Assembly (NCBI GenBank): GCA_014871385.1
Contig: CM026431.1
Span: 1,496,464 to 1,560,463, forward strand
Source: Ceratodon purpureus
Lineage: Eukaryota > Streptophyta > Bryopsida > Pseudoditrichales > Ditrichaceae
Reading direction: 5' to 3'
DNA: 64,000 bases
The position numbers and the translations under genes were made by a program. Of the stretch, positions 38,691-49,426 are shown piece after piece (within the stretch, counting starts at the first letter, position 1; every line of letters starts with the position of its first letter). The notes beneath the pieces were generated by a model. That model made no database searches, had not been told where the DNA came from, and was given only the letters and a program-made list of their open reading frames with translations.

Positions 38691-40484
38691 GGGCAGAGGT
38701 GCGGGCAGGGGGCAAGAGGAGGGGGCGGGGGGCACGAGGTGGGCGCCGATGGGCAGGGATCTTGGTGGAATCAGAGGCTGAGCTGTTGGAGCCGGTGGAC
38801 ACCGCTGAAGCTACAGTCCAAGGAAGGGGGAGGGGTGGGGCCAGGGGTGCAAGGAGAGGGGATCGCGGCGGAGGGAGGGGTGGAACAGCTCCAAAAAAAC
38901 CCAAAAAAATTGTACCTGGGTCCTTGGAGGACATATTTCGAGAGGAGTCTTGGATTACAGAGTTAGAAGATTACAGCCATGATATGGATGTATTTTCAGG
39001 GCCAAAACCGGGTGTGAAGATAGAGTTTGAGAAGGTGCCTTCACCACTAGGATTGTTCCACAGATTTTTTCCAATGTCAACTTTGAAGAGGATTGTGAAG
39101 GAAACAAACCAGTATGCATTAGAAGTAGTGAAGGATGATGGGAGTACTAGAAGGGGACCGAGATGGGTTCCCTTGACTATTAGAGACTTAGAAGGATATT
39201 TGTGCATCCGTATGTTTATGAGCCTCAAGAGATTGCCCAATCTCCGGCTTTATTGGTCTCGTGACCTAGTTTTATATACCATTGTCCCATTATTTCATCA
39301 ATGATGTCCATAGACCGGTTTGAGTCTATTACCCGGTGTTTGCATCTAACCCCAGATTCTAGAAGAGAGGGTGAGAAGGCGGATCCAAATTATGACAAAA
39401 TTTGGAAGGTGAGGTGGTTAGCGGATAAGGTGAGGGATGCATGTGCAACATTGTCGAATTCCAATGTTGCACCCATGGTAGATGAGACCATGATCCGCTA
39501 CAAAGGAAATAATTGTCCTATAAGACAATACATGCCTAAAAAACCAACAAAATTTGGGGTCAAGGTGTAGGTGCTTGCAGATTCAAGGGCAAAATATGTT
39601 TTGAACTTTGACATTTATTGTGGAGCAAATACAAAGTATGGGGAGAAGAAGAAAGATAGTGGAAAGGGAGTTGGCAAAGAAGGGGGTGACGTGGTGAAGA
39701 AGTTGGTAGCGGATTTGCATCATAGGGGCCACCTAGTTGTTGTATACAACTTTTTCAGTAGCATCCCATTGTTCATTAGCTATTGGATGTTGGAATTTTT
39801 GCAACGGGGACGGTGAGGTCAGATCGCAAGGGGCTTCCACCAAGTTTGACCAACAAGACGGAGAATGCAAAACACCATCAAGGCTGGTACGATTTTCGAT
39901 TCCATTCAAGTGGGAAGGTTTGTTGTTTGATGTGGATGGATAAAAAGCCCGTGTTGCTTTAATCCACCCATGCTTTGGCAAGAAGTCCATTGGGGAAGCC
40001 ATTATTTGTTTGGCGTTTGGTAGATGGGGAGAAGAAGATTCCTACCACCCCCATCCACCTAGAATACACCAAGGAGATGAGAGAGGTTGATGTAGCTGAC
40101 CAGTTAAGGGGGGCTTGTTCCCTTCTTTCTAAGAGCGACAAATGGTGGCATAGAGTTCTCGATTTTTTACTCGACACGGCCTTCATCAACTCATGGATTT
40201 TTCACTCTGAGGTGTCTTACTGGCATGGTGTAGAGCCACTGACACATTTGGATTTCCATCTCCAATTGGCTCAACAACTAGGAGCTTGCATGACAGGTCG
40301 TTAATTATCCGTGTCTATAATATCTCCATTGGAGCCACGAGTGCATGGGACTTTGACATCAAAGAAGAGGAGGGTTGATTGGGTTTGTGGAGTGCGCACC
40401 AACAAGACATGCCCGGGATGTGCCGGCCTTTTCATTTGTGAGGGTGAATTCTACTTTTCTATCCCTAAACCCTTTCGAAGATAA
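38687..40484 (+). pseudogene. piggyBac (DDE_Tnp_1_7) transposase, broken
   Basis: An Arg/Gly-rich start is followed by the transposase core: FHRFFPMSTLKRIV, then MSIDRFESITRCLHL, the first catalytic Asp in MVDETMIRYKGN with RQYMPKKPTKFGVKV, a second site LVVVYNFFSSIPLF, and the third Asp region in KEMREVDVADQLRG with KWWHRVLDF. A Cys-rich tail ends with CGVRTNKTCPGCAGLF. Damage: a one-base shift near 39300, a UAG at 39568-39570 (relatives I recall have Trp), a shift near 39817, another near 39950, and a Tyr where the second catalytic Asp should be (VYNFF instead of VDNFF). The protein would cut and paste DNA at TTAA if intact; this copy cannot. The neighbouring TTAA-type elements would be its natural substrates. 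Confidence 0.88.
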
Positions 40485-40815
40485 ATTTTCCCAACCAAGA
40501 ACTTTTCCATTGTAGAGTCTTACATTTTCCTTGCACATGTCTGAATGTAAGCCCTTGCTACAGCTTTAGTTCCCCTACCCTCTTTCCCAAAAAAACAAAA
40601 GAGGGGAAAAAAAAACACAGTGAGGGGTGGACAAAACTGAATCACAGCTCGCAGTTGGGGGGTCGCTCAGTGAGCTGTTCGGTGTGGAGCATGTAGAAAG
40701 GGTACCGGGCAGCTGCCCTTCCAATCCTCGTGGCCTATGACTTGATGGGGGCATCATCTCTTGAACACCACATGTGCTGCCCTGACCTCCTCAATTTGTG
40801 AAGCAGTGTCTTCAC
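40485..40815 (+). other. 3' part of the piggyBac element up to Copia 2
   Basis: It contains the stray copy of the 24-base repeat at 40616-40638 and no clear gene. Confidence 0.4.
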
Positions 40816-41109
40816 TGTTAGACAGTGAACCATGGGGGTGAGCCAAGACATACACCAAAAGAGAGTGAGAGCTTGGAAAGCTCTCCCTTTATATAGTAGA
40901 GGGAGTTGTACAATCAGCCGCCAAGGCATTAATCATCATCCGCCATGCCCTTAACTAAACCGTTGTATATATAGTACGGTAGATAGTAGGGATATGGTTA
41001 GATCCTAAGTGGTTACCGGGAACTGGATGGGAACTGGGAACAGGAAGGTGAAGCGTCTGTGGATGGATGGAAAAACCCCGGAGTGGGGATGAGAGTCCCT
41101 ATCTTAACA
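40816..41109 (-). repeat. 3' LTR of Copia 2
   Basis: 294 bases from tgttagacag to atcttaaca on the plus strand. Confidence 0.95.
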
Positions 41110-41175
41110 CTCCTCCTCGAGGGACGCCGTGCTCGCTAAAAAACTTCATGGGTGTGAAGAAAAAGAGCTATGGCG

Positions 41176-43340
41176 TCACTCGGATAACTCCGCAAGGGTT
41201 TTCATCCCGGCAGTAGAAATGAGTTTCCGGTGCTGAGGGGCTGGTAGTGCCTTTGTAAGCACATCAGCGATGTTTTCGGCGGAGGCTACCTTCCTAATCT
41301 CAATCTACCCTGAGTCGGTAAGCTCTTGTGTGTAACCGAATATATGCGGGTTGATATGTTTCACCCGATCGGACTTGATGAAACCTGATGAGACTTGCTC
41401 GATGCATGCGGCGTTGTCTTCGAAAATGACCGTCGGCTTGGGGTTTGTGGAAAAACCAGCCATTGTGGAGATGGCTTCCTGCATGGTCCGGAGCCATACA
41501 GACTTTCGAGTTGCCTCATAGAACGCAAGTAACTCCGCATGGTTTGTGGAGGTGGCGGTTGTTGTTTGTTTGGTGGAGCGCCATGAGATTGGGGCGCCGT
41601 TTTTGATAAAAATCCACCCGGTCTGAGACTTGCCGGATGCTGGATCAGTCTTGAAACCTGAATCTGCGTAGCCAATTATCTCGACGGGGCCGCGAGTAAA
41701 GTGAAGTCCCAGATCTTCTGTCCCACGGAGGTACTGCATCAAATGCTTGACGCCTTGCCAATGTCTTGCGGATGGGCGTTGGCTGTGCCTGGCTAAGACG
41801 CTCACGGCGAAACTAATGTCCGGCCGTGTGTTGGTTGCTAGATACAGCAAAGCTCCCACGGCTGCTAAGTATTGCCATTTCTCTATCTCCTCCTCCTCGG
41901 GTTCGCTGGGGCGATATGGGTCCTCTTCGGTCTTGGACTTGCCGATCATGGGGGCGGAGAGGGCGTTGGCGGTTTCCATGTTGAATGTGCGTAGCAACTT
42001 GCGAGTGTAAGTCTGTTGGTGAAGTAGCAAGCTTCCATCTGCAAAATGCTTGATTTGCAGTCCAAGGCAAAACGAGGTTCGGCCTAACAGTTTCATCTCA
42101 AATTTTTTGGTTAGGATAAGCTCTACTTCTTTGGTTAGGTGCGGAGTTCCTATGGAATTCAAATCGTCCACATAAACTGCCAATATCACAAATTTCTTGT
42201 TGGATTTTAAGACAAAGATGCATGGTAGGGCGGGGTGGGTGGTGAACCCATGGGCGATCAAGTATGACTTGAGATGGTGGTACCAAGCGCGCCCGGCTTG
42301 TTTCAAGCCATATAATGCTTTGCATATCTTAAGTCCCAAAAATTTTCTAGGTTGGGTGGGAGGGAGCTGGGGTAAGAATCCCGGGGGAGGTTTGATATGG
42401 AGTTCTGTATCTAGGTCTCCGTAAAGGTAGGCAGTCACCACGTCTAGCAGCCTTGTTTCTAGCGACAGCTGAACTGCTAGGCTTAGCAAGTAGCGAAACG
42501 AGGTGCTGTCCATCACGGGGGAGTATGTTTGCTCAAAGTCGATCCCGGGTTTCTGAGTGTAGCCTTGGGCTACCAATCTAACTTTGTACCTAAGGATATT
42601 TCCGTGCTCATCTCGCTTGCGAGTGAAAATGAGCTTGTGACCTATGGGCTGGGTTTGGAGATTTGTAACAAGGGGGCCAAACACGGCTCTCTTGCAAAGG
42701 GAGTCATACTCGGCCTTGATGGCCGCTTCCCATTGGGGCCAATCAGTCCTGCTTTTGGCCTGATCTAGGGTGGAGGGTTCGGGCTCTAAGCTGGTGAGCC
42801 TGGTTACAAAGCTCTCGTGATCATCCCAAGGGATGTCACTTGGTGGTTCAGGTGCCTGGTGATTGACATGGAGTGACGCTTGGGTGCGAGGATTGGCGGT
42901 CTTGCGGCGCTTTTGAGGTGGCGCTGCGGGTACTAGGTTGCCTGCAGCCGGGAGTGGGCTGCGGACTATGCGCAGGCCGGTTTGGAAACTGTCCGGGACC
43001 TTGTCTGCTAAGTCTGCTAAGGCAAGGAGTTTGCGGACCTCTATGTCCGGGAGTGCTGTCCGAGGGTCCGGGTTCATAGTCAGGGTCTCCTGATCTTTGA
43101 AGTTAAGTGGTTTGCTCCTCCTAGACTGGAATCTAGGCATTGCGCCGGGAAAACTAGTCTCTATGAACTTGCAGTTCTGGAATCTAGCTTTGAGAATGTC
43201 ATCCTTGTTTGGGAGCTTGTACCTAATGATGCTAGGGGAATCGAAACCAAGGTAGATCCCTTTGATTCTATGGGGTTCCATGGTTTTCATTTTAGGTTTG
43301 GGTGTTGGGTTGGCGGATGAGCTTTCCTTCCATGCAGGCT
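41176..43340 (-). pseudogene. Copia 2 RT and RNase H part
   Basis: After an integrase C-terminal motif (HRIKGIYLGFDSPSIIRY) come RT motifs LDVVTAYLYGDLDT and AVYVDDLNSIG, then RNase H with GYADSGFKTDPASGKSQTGW. A UAG near 41305 interrupts the frame after QELTDSG; the frame then continues IEIRKVASAENIADVLTKAL to a natural stop at 41176-41178. The frame differs from that of the upstream gag part, with the change at the deletion junction near 43300. Confidence 0.88.
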
Positions 43341-44995
43341 GCGCATTCTTTGACATGCTCCGCGTCACTAGAGCACATGTCATGCCCACCCAGCAGTGGG
43401 ATCATGCGCCGCATCATGGTTGTGCCTGGGTGACCCAATTGCCTGTGCCATAGGTCGGGCCGGTGATGGGCAGCGAGGAAGGAAGCTTGGCCAGTCCCGA
43501 AGGGAAGGTGGTGACTCGCGCTGGGGCGGCCAGTGACCTCTTCCGCACCCAAAGTGGTGGGGGTAACGCCGCGGATGCTGAGCTCGTAGAGCCCATTTGC
43601 ACCGGCGTGAGCTGCGGCAAGGAGTTTAGACCCTTGGCGTAGCTCCAAAATTTCAGTGCCCTGCTCGCTGGCAGTGGACACATGAATTTTGTTGGCCCGG
43701 AGGTCGCGGTAGCTGATCAGGCTCCTTGGCGCTCCGGGAGCATACATTGCTTTTTCGCAGATGAGGGAGGCTCCTTTGGGCAACACTAGGTGCGCTCGGC
43801 CCTCACGGAAGCGGAATGTCCGTTTTCCTGCGATTGTGATTAGATCACAAGTTTGCCAAGGCTCATTTCGAGTTTTGAACTGAAATAGAGCTTGGTCTTG
43901 TAAGATTGTGTGTGTGGAGGCACTATCAAGCAAGGCAATGTTGGCCTGATTGGTAGTGACCCCCGTATTTATCATATAGTTTTCTGGGTCAAGTTGAGTG
44001 AGGGTGAGGGAGGGGGCATCGAGGGTGTGAGTCTCCCTCTTTCCCCCCCTCAGAGCCTGCAGCTCCTTATACATGTCAATTATGTATTGGGAGGCACGGC
44101 AATAACGAGCATAATGGCCCTGCCTGCCACATTTGTCGCAGGTACCCTTCACTGTTTGAACTGGAGAACTAGATGAGTCTTTCTTGGGTTTGCCCGCGTA
44201 CCTTGTTGTTTTGGACTTATTCCATTGGTGCCGCGGCTTCCAATCTCCCTTGGGTTTGCGGCGTGGGGCTTCGGAGTTATGAGACTCACGACTTGCTCCG
44301 GTTGGCTTGGATGCTGTTGATGGTGTTGGTGCACTCTTGGCGAGTGGCTGTGACACCTCGGAGTTGTGAATCTCCTTCCTAAGGCGCTGTTCTGAGACCT
44401 TGAGCATCACTTGCTGGTTCTGCTCTCCAACCTGCAAATTTCTCATCAATTCAGCGTAAGTAGGGTATCTCAACATCCTATACTGCTGAGTCAAGGCGTA
44501 TGTGGCTACGGGGAAGGAGTTGAGCGTTTTGTTAATTAGCTCTGCCTCAGAAATCTTGATGCCGCAGATCTTAAGTTGTGCTGTGATCCGATGCAGTTTA
44601 GAGTCGTAAGCACTCAGGTTCGGGAAATCTTGCACCCGGAGCTGCGACCAGTCTTCTTGAGCCTGCGGCGGCGAGACTAGTGCATCCTGCGCAAAACGAG
44701 CCTTAAGGGCGTCCCAGAGCTTGGCTGGGCTCTCTTCCGGCAGGTACCGCATGCGCAAGCTAGCGTCCATATGTCTGCGCATCGTGAGTAGTGACTGCCA
44801 AAGGTAGGGTGGCGGTATCTCATCTTCAGGGTGAAGATCTAGGCATGCGTCAAGTTCCTCTGCAGCTAAGGTTGCTCTAATGTTAAAGCTCCAGTCTGGG
44901 TAATTGGAATAGCTGGCCTCTAATGGATCAAAGATCAAGGGGGCTGTCCGAGTATCTCGGCGAGGCTGGTTGGCTTGAGTAGCCATGGCGATCAC
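43292..44995 (-). CDS. Copia 2 Gag, protease and pre-integrase part
   Basis: An intact 567-residue frame starts MIAMATQANQPRRDTRTAPL. It has a Gag region (residues about 10-220), a zinc knuckle CDKCGRQGHYARYC (about 286-299), a protease active site LLDSASTHTIL (about 355), and the pre-integrase motif LWHRQLGHPGTTMMRRM (about 514). It ends soon after CAACMEGK, exactly where the integrase core should begin; the core is missing. The Gag and protease could still form particles. The leader on the minus strand contains a poly-C run (45137-45114). Confidence 0.85.
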   Translation of the reverse strand: MIAMATQANQPRRDTRTAPLIFDPLEASYSNYPDWSFNIRATLAAEELDACLDLHPEDEIPPPYLWQSLLTMRRHMDASLRMRYLPEESPAKLWDALKARFAQDALVSPPQAQEDWSQLRVQDFPNLSAYDSKLHRITAQLKICGIKISEAELINKTLNSFPVATYALTQQYRMLRYPTYAELMRNLQVGEQNQQVMLKVSEQRLRKEIHNSEVSQPLAKSAPTPSTASKPTGASRESHNSEAPRRKPKGDWKPRHQWNKSKTTRYAGKPKKDSSSSPVQTVKGTCDKCGRQGHYARYCRASQYIIDMYKELQALRGGKRETHTLDAPSLTLTQLDPENYMINTGVTTNQANIALLDSASTHTILQDQALFQFKTRNEPWQTCDLITIAGKRTFRFREGRAHLVLPKGASLICEKAMYAPGAPRSLISYRDLRANKIHVSTASEQGTEILELRQGSKLLAAAHAGANGLYELSIRGVTPTTLGAEEVTGRPSASHHLPFGTGQASFLAAHHRPDLWHRQLGHPGTTMMRRMIPLLGGHDMCSSDAEHVKECAACMEGKLIRQPNTQT

Positions 44996-45113
44996 TGCTG
45001 GCCTACTAATTGTGCTAAGCTAGCTGCCCTATGGGATGGCTCGCTCTCTCTCTCCTCAAAGTTACACTTCTCACTCTGAAGCTACTTGCTATTTTGAGCG
45101 AGGGGAGGAAGGC

Positions 45114-45137
45114 GGGGGGGGGGGGGGGGGGGGGGGG
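45114..45137 (+). repeat. 24-base homopolymer G run
   Basis: An uninterrupted G24 (C24 in the element's RNA) lies between the Copia 2 primer site and gag. Its length may be affected by sequencing error. Confidence 0.85.
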
Positions 45138-45244
45138 AAGGGGGGGGAAAAATAAAAATCAGTAAAGACAAAACATCCCCTAAAAACAAAGCATCCTCCT
45201 AAGCCGAAAACACATGGGCGGTAAAGACAAATGTGCTGATAACG

Positions 45245-45538
45245 TGTTAGACAGTGAACCATGGGGGTGAGCCAAGACATACACCAAAAGAGAGTGAGAG
45301 CTTGGAAAGCTCTCCCTTTATATAGTAGAAGGAGTTGTACAATCAGCCGCCAAGGCATTAATCATCATCCGTCATGCCCTTAACTAAACCGTTGTATATA
45401 TAGTACGGTAGATAGTAGGGATATGGTTAGATCCTAAGTGGTTACCGGGAACTGGATGGGAACTGGGAACAGGAAGGTGAAGCGTCTGTGGATGGATGGA
45501 AAAACCCCGGAGTGGGGATGAGAGTCCCTATCTTAACA
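45245..45538 (-). repeat. 5' LTR of Copia 2
   Basis: 294 bases; it differs from the other LTR at about two positions. It carries 'tttatatagtag', a TATA-like stretch. Confidence 0.95.
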
Positions 45539-45543
45539 TTCAC

Positions 45544-46147
45544 AAGGACGCCGAGCTCGTGGGATAGCACGTGTGGTGCACCTCCAATTCGAGCCTCCAC
45601 AACTTGCAAATTTGAGCTTTTTTGTAATGAGTTTGAAGCTCATTTCTTTTCTAATATACTATGCTTTCAATATGATTCATTTTTGTGTGCTTCTCATGTG
45701 TGTGAGTTGTTTTAGAGCTCACTTTCCAATCTCAAATTGTTTTTAGACTGTAGAGGTGGCCGTGATTGCAAGACACTTTTCTCCTTAACTATTGTAGATC
45801 TTTGAGTGATTCTTTTTGTAAGAGCTTCTTCTATAGTTAGAGTATGAGATCTATCCACCAAACCTACCGTGTACATGAATCTCACTCCCCTAGATTCAAT
45901 TTTCTATTCAGCCCTACTTTGGTCAACTCTACAAATGGACATTCAAACCTTAATTTTGCACTATTCACTGCTTGGATTTGCAATCAATCACCTTTAGGAG
46001 ATACCACCATGCCTTCTCTACATTCCCATGCTTCAAAGCCTCGAAACTATTCCAATCAGCTCATGGAATTGACTCTGAATAAGTTCTCCACGGCCATAGG
46101 TACAGGGGAGGCATTTGGCCATGGCAATGGGCACGGGCATTTGGGGG
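45544..46147 (+). other. Right end of the piggyBac element
   Basis: Unique DNA resumes after Copia 2. A 106-residue frame (45844-46164) is unrecognised and probably chance. The region ends with the inverted terminus and TTAA at 46148-46151, about 515 bases before the nuclease start codon. Confidence 0.4.
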
Positions 46148-46666
46148 TTAAACTACTGTGTTGATGAACCTGATCTCGGTATCCTTCAGTAATTCTATTG
46201 TTGGTCATTGGGTAGTTTCATACAAGTTGTATGGAATATGCTCTAACAATGTTCATAATTAGCGTGGGCAGTGCACATTGAATTAATAAATTCATTATAA
46301 TTCCCATGTGACAAAAACAAATAAGATATAAAATAGAGAGGGCAAGTGCCAGAATCTCCGCAACGTCAACTCCAATAGCTTGGGACTGTTCACACGAGGA
46401 ACAGCTCCAGCCTAATTATATTAAGCTCATCGACTTCCAAACTTAACTTCGCCGGCCTCAAACTCTTCTCGATGGTCGTTGCAGCTAGCTCCGGCCAAGC
46501 TTGTATTTAAGATCATGGGAGAGGAGATGATCAGGTTGTAGTAAAGCTGGAACTCGGTGGTGTTGTTCCGTGACTCCTAGCTGTGCTGCACATAAGATAC
46601 TTCGGTCAAGTGGGACGGTACTGGAGGTTTAGAGCTGGGAGATCCGGCATTGGTGTTGAGGTAGAC

Positions 46667-49426
46667 ATGGTGGGACATGGTGGTCATGTGGGAAGGACGT
46701 CGGTCATTTCAGTGCTAGTTCTAGGATTAGTGCTCTGTGTAGCAACGTTGCCTGGGCGTGCTGGAGCTTGGGGGTTCGATGGACATCATGCCACTTGTCT
46801 GATTGCAGAGGTGCGTTTTTCAGATCGATGTTTTGGATTTCGATATTTTATCTTATACCTGAACTTTGATGTGTCCTACATTGATGGTATAAGGGTTCAA
46901 GTGTCTGTGAATCATGCAGTACGTTGGTGATTTTGGTGTGGAAAAATGGTAGAAATCCAGAGTTGAAGAGTTCATGTCCTATTTACGGTGTTAATGTTCA
47001 AGGGCTTCGAAGCTGGCCCTCTCATTAGCCAAGGAATTAATTGACAATATCTGACATGTGATGAATATAATTATGTTGTAACTCTATGACGGAGTTGTTT
47101 AGTTAATAGTGTTTATGAAGGAAGAGGTGTGTGGATATTTGTTCTCAATGGGTGAGATTGGTCACTAAAATGCACTGAGATGGTGATAAGTTTGGCTTCG
47201 ACGTTTGAGTTGGTTTTTTGCTCCTGCAATATAAATCGTGTGGAGATCAAATGCTAGTTTGCTCATAATTGGTGGGCGTTCTTCTGATGCAGTCTCTGCT
47301 GCAACCTGCGACTTTGAAGGCAGTGAGATCCTTGCTTCCAGAGTATGCAAATGGGAGCCTGGCCAGCCTCTGCCTTTGGCCAGACGAGATCAAGCGGATG
47401 CCAAATTATCATTGGACGTATCCTCTTCATTACATTGATACCCCCGACTTGCTCTGCTCTTACGACTACGAGCGTAATCTTCCTAACCTACTCTCCAAAC
47501 CTTTCTCTTATTGACAGAACCTAAGTACTAAAGGCAGACGTTATTTTTCTGAGAATGTTCCCTAGTCGAGTTTCAAAGATCAACAATCTTCTGCACTAGT
47601 CCTATTGCACTTCTGCAGCTGCTGTATATCCTTCCTATATGCTAACGACTTCCGTTTGTAACGGTGCAGGTGACTGCTATGACGAGCATGGTAATAAGGG
47701 CTTATGTGCATCGGGGGCTATCAACAATTTTACATCTCAGCTTACAAAGCTCCAGCTTCAAGGACACAGTCGTCCTCTTTTAAGAAAGGCCCATGAAACA
47801 GAGCGTAAGTGCCTCCTCAATGGGACACCTTCATTTGTCATATTTCAGACGGATAGTGACCTATGTCAGATCTAGTTCATGATCAACAATTATCTGGAAT
47901 CATCGTACAAGCATTAGCTCTTGGACTACTAAGACTGCCGCGTACTACCTAAATATTGATGACATAAAAAGATTGACATGCTGAAATGCGGGGGGTCGTC
48001 AGATAATTTCACGGAGGCTCTTCTCTTTCTATCGCACATCGTAGGCGATATCCACCAGGTATTTGCACTACCATCAGGTGTGATGTATTTTGGGTGATTC
48101 ACTTTCGGAAGAGCCGTTTTGTCCGTCTGTCTTCTGCTGATCTCTATTAATTATGTTTCAAGAGCTTTCCTGGATATAATCGCAGCTTATTGTTGATTGC
48201 CCAGGATTCAGGTGCCATTTCTGTGGTTTTCTAGAGCCACAAAACAGTCAGCGTCTTCACTATTCATTTCCCATATTAAAGTTCTCAGTGATTTTTTTTG
48301 CTCTAATATCTTACAATCATCCTGCACACAGCCTTTGCATGTAGGTTTCACTTCAGATGGAGGTGGAAACACTGTTCTGGTGGAGTGGTACACACACAAA
48401 ACACGACTTCACCATGTATGTCAGCATCCTTATAAGACTGAATTAGCTTATCACCTAAATAAATATTCACTCCTTTCGTGTGTGTGATTTCGACTTTAAT
48501 GCATTACATGGTCTTCTTTTTCTGAGTCTATCTCCAATAGCAGGTCCATTGTTCATTTAGAAATCTGATTGATAGGGCGCCGTGTCTTTACATCTCATCT
48601 TAGTGCAATTTGAGTGGCATGGCAGATTTGGGATGATGAAATAATTGAAAGGGCGAAAGATTTGTACTACAACAAGAGTCTTTCCACCATGGTGGATGCA
48701 ATTATGCTAAATATTACCGTATGTTTGCACCTCAAAATCTTTCTTATTTTTTATCCTCTTCTAAATATGAGACTTCTGTCCAATGGTAGTGGTACTATGC
48801 CGATGATCGACAAGAGTCATCACATAAAGTTTGATGTGCATTGTGCTATCACTGACTCATACCTGGGTTTGTGCAGAATAATTCGGTTGACCAAGGACAA
48901 CTGTGGAGTGAATGCTCAAATGGAGAGATTGCTTGTCCTGACACGTAAGTTCTAGCTGCTAACATATAGCAGTAGATGCAGCAAGAGATTATAATTGAGA
49001 ATTCTGCTTCTAATTTGCTCTTCTTTCACTAACCAACTATTTGCGTACATCATACCAGCTTTTGTCTAAGCTTACAATTGTGCCCACTACAGAAGACCTG
49101 AGGTTCTATGGTTCGGTTGTACAGGTACGCAACCGAAGGAGTCAATTTAGCTTGCCAGTATGCATACAGAAACGCCGCTGCTGGATCTATTTTGGCAGGT
49201 AATTACTCTTCCCTCCAGAGTATGAAATCTTGCACCAGAGTCTTGTCAATTGCAAAGCATGTCTGACGCCCTCCAACACATTTGTGCTCTATCTGCAGAT
49301 GAGTATTTCCTCTCTCGGTTGCCGATTGTGGAGTCAAGACTAGCACAAGGAGGCGTGAGGCTTGCTGCAATTCTCAACCGCTTGTTTAGTGCCAAGAGAT
49401 CCTCTCACCGTCTCACATTCCTGTAA
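46667..49426 (+). CDS. S1/P1-type zinc-dependent endonuclease, secreted
   Basis: Exons: 46667-46810, 47293-47473, 47670-47804, 48003-48058, 48332-48415, 48626-48718, 48877-48944, 49125-49198, 49299-49426. They sum to 963 bases, 320 residues, with GT-AG introns in phase. A signal peptide (about residues 10-35) ends GRAGA before WGFDGHHATC, which puts the conserved Trp at the mature N-terminus as zinc ligand. Other ligand motifs are present: LHYIDTPD, FLSHIVGDIHQ then PLHVGF, and LHHIWDDEI. Such enzymes degrade single-stranded DNA and RNA during programmed cell death and nutrient recycling. I used the internal Met at 46667 because it starts the signal peptide; the frame is open upstream to 46583. 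A piggyBac end lies about 515 bases upstream. Confidence 0.92.

Larger units (their letters stand above)
40816..45538 (-). mobile_element. Ty1/Copia LTR retrotransposon 2, recent
   Basis: It is 4,723 bases long, with 294-base LTRs in which I count only two differences, and the duplication ttcac on both sides (40811-40815 and 45539-45543). On the minus strand the 5' LTR is followed by cgttatcagcac, a known Copia-type primer site. A purine tract (gaggaggag) precedes the 3' LTR. The integrase core is deleted, so it is shorter than Copia 1. The near-identical LTRs point to a recent insertion. Confidence 0.95.
29303..46147 (+). mobile_element. Large piggyBac transposon split by two Copia elements
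   Basis: The left boundary is TTAA (29299-29302) then cccctaaatgcc; the right boundary is ggcatttggggg then TTAA (46148-46151). The ends match as inverted repeats at 11 of 12 positions and belong to the same CCCCTAAA family as the small elements in this window. Inside, in the same orientation, lies a broken piggyBac transposase (38687-40484). Two LTR retrotransposons (32707-38335 and 40816-45538) inserted later; without them the element would be about 6.5 kb. The transposase is certain; that these particular ends belong to it is an inference from matching termini. Confidence 0.5.

Noticed and set aside
42529..43079. Plus-strand frames across the Copia elements
   Set aside because: They are shadows opposite the minus-strand Pol frames, which carry all recognisable motifs.
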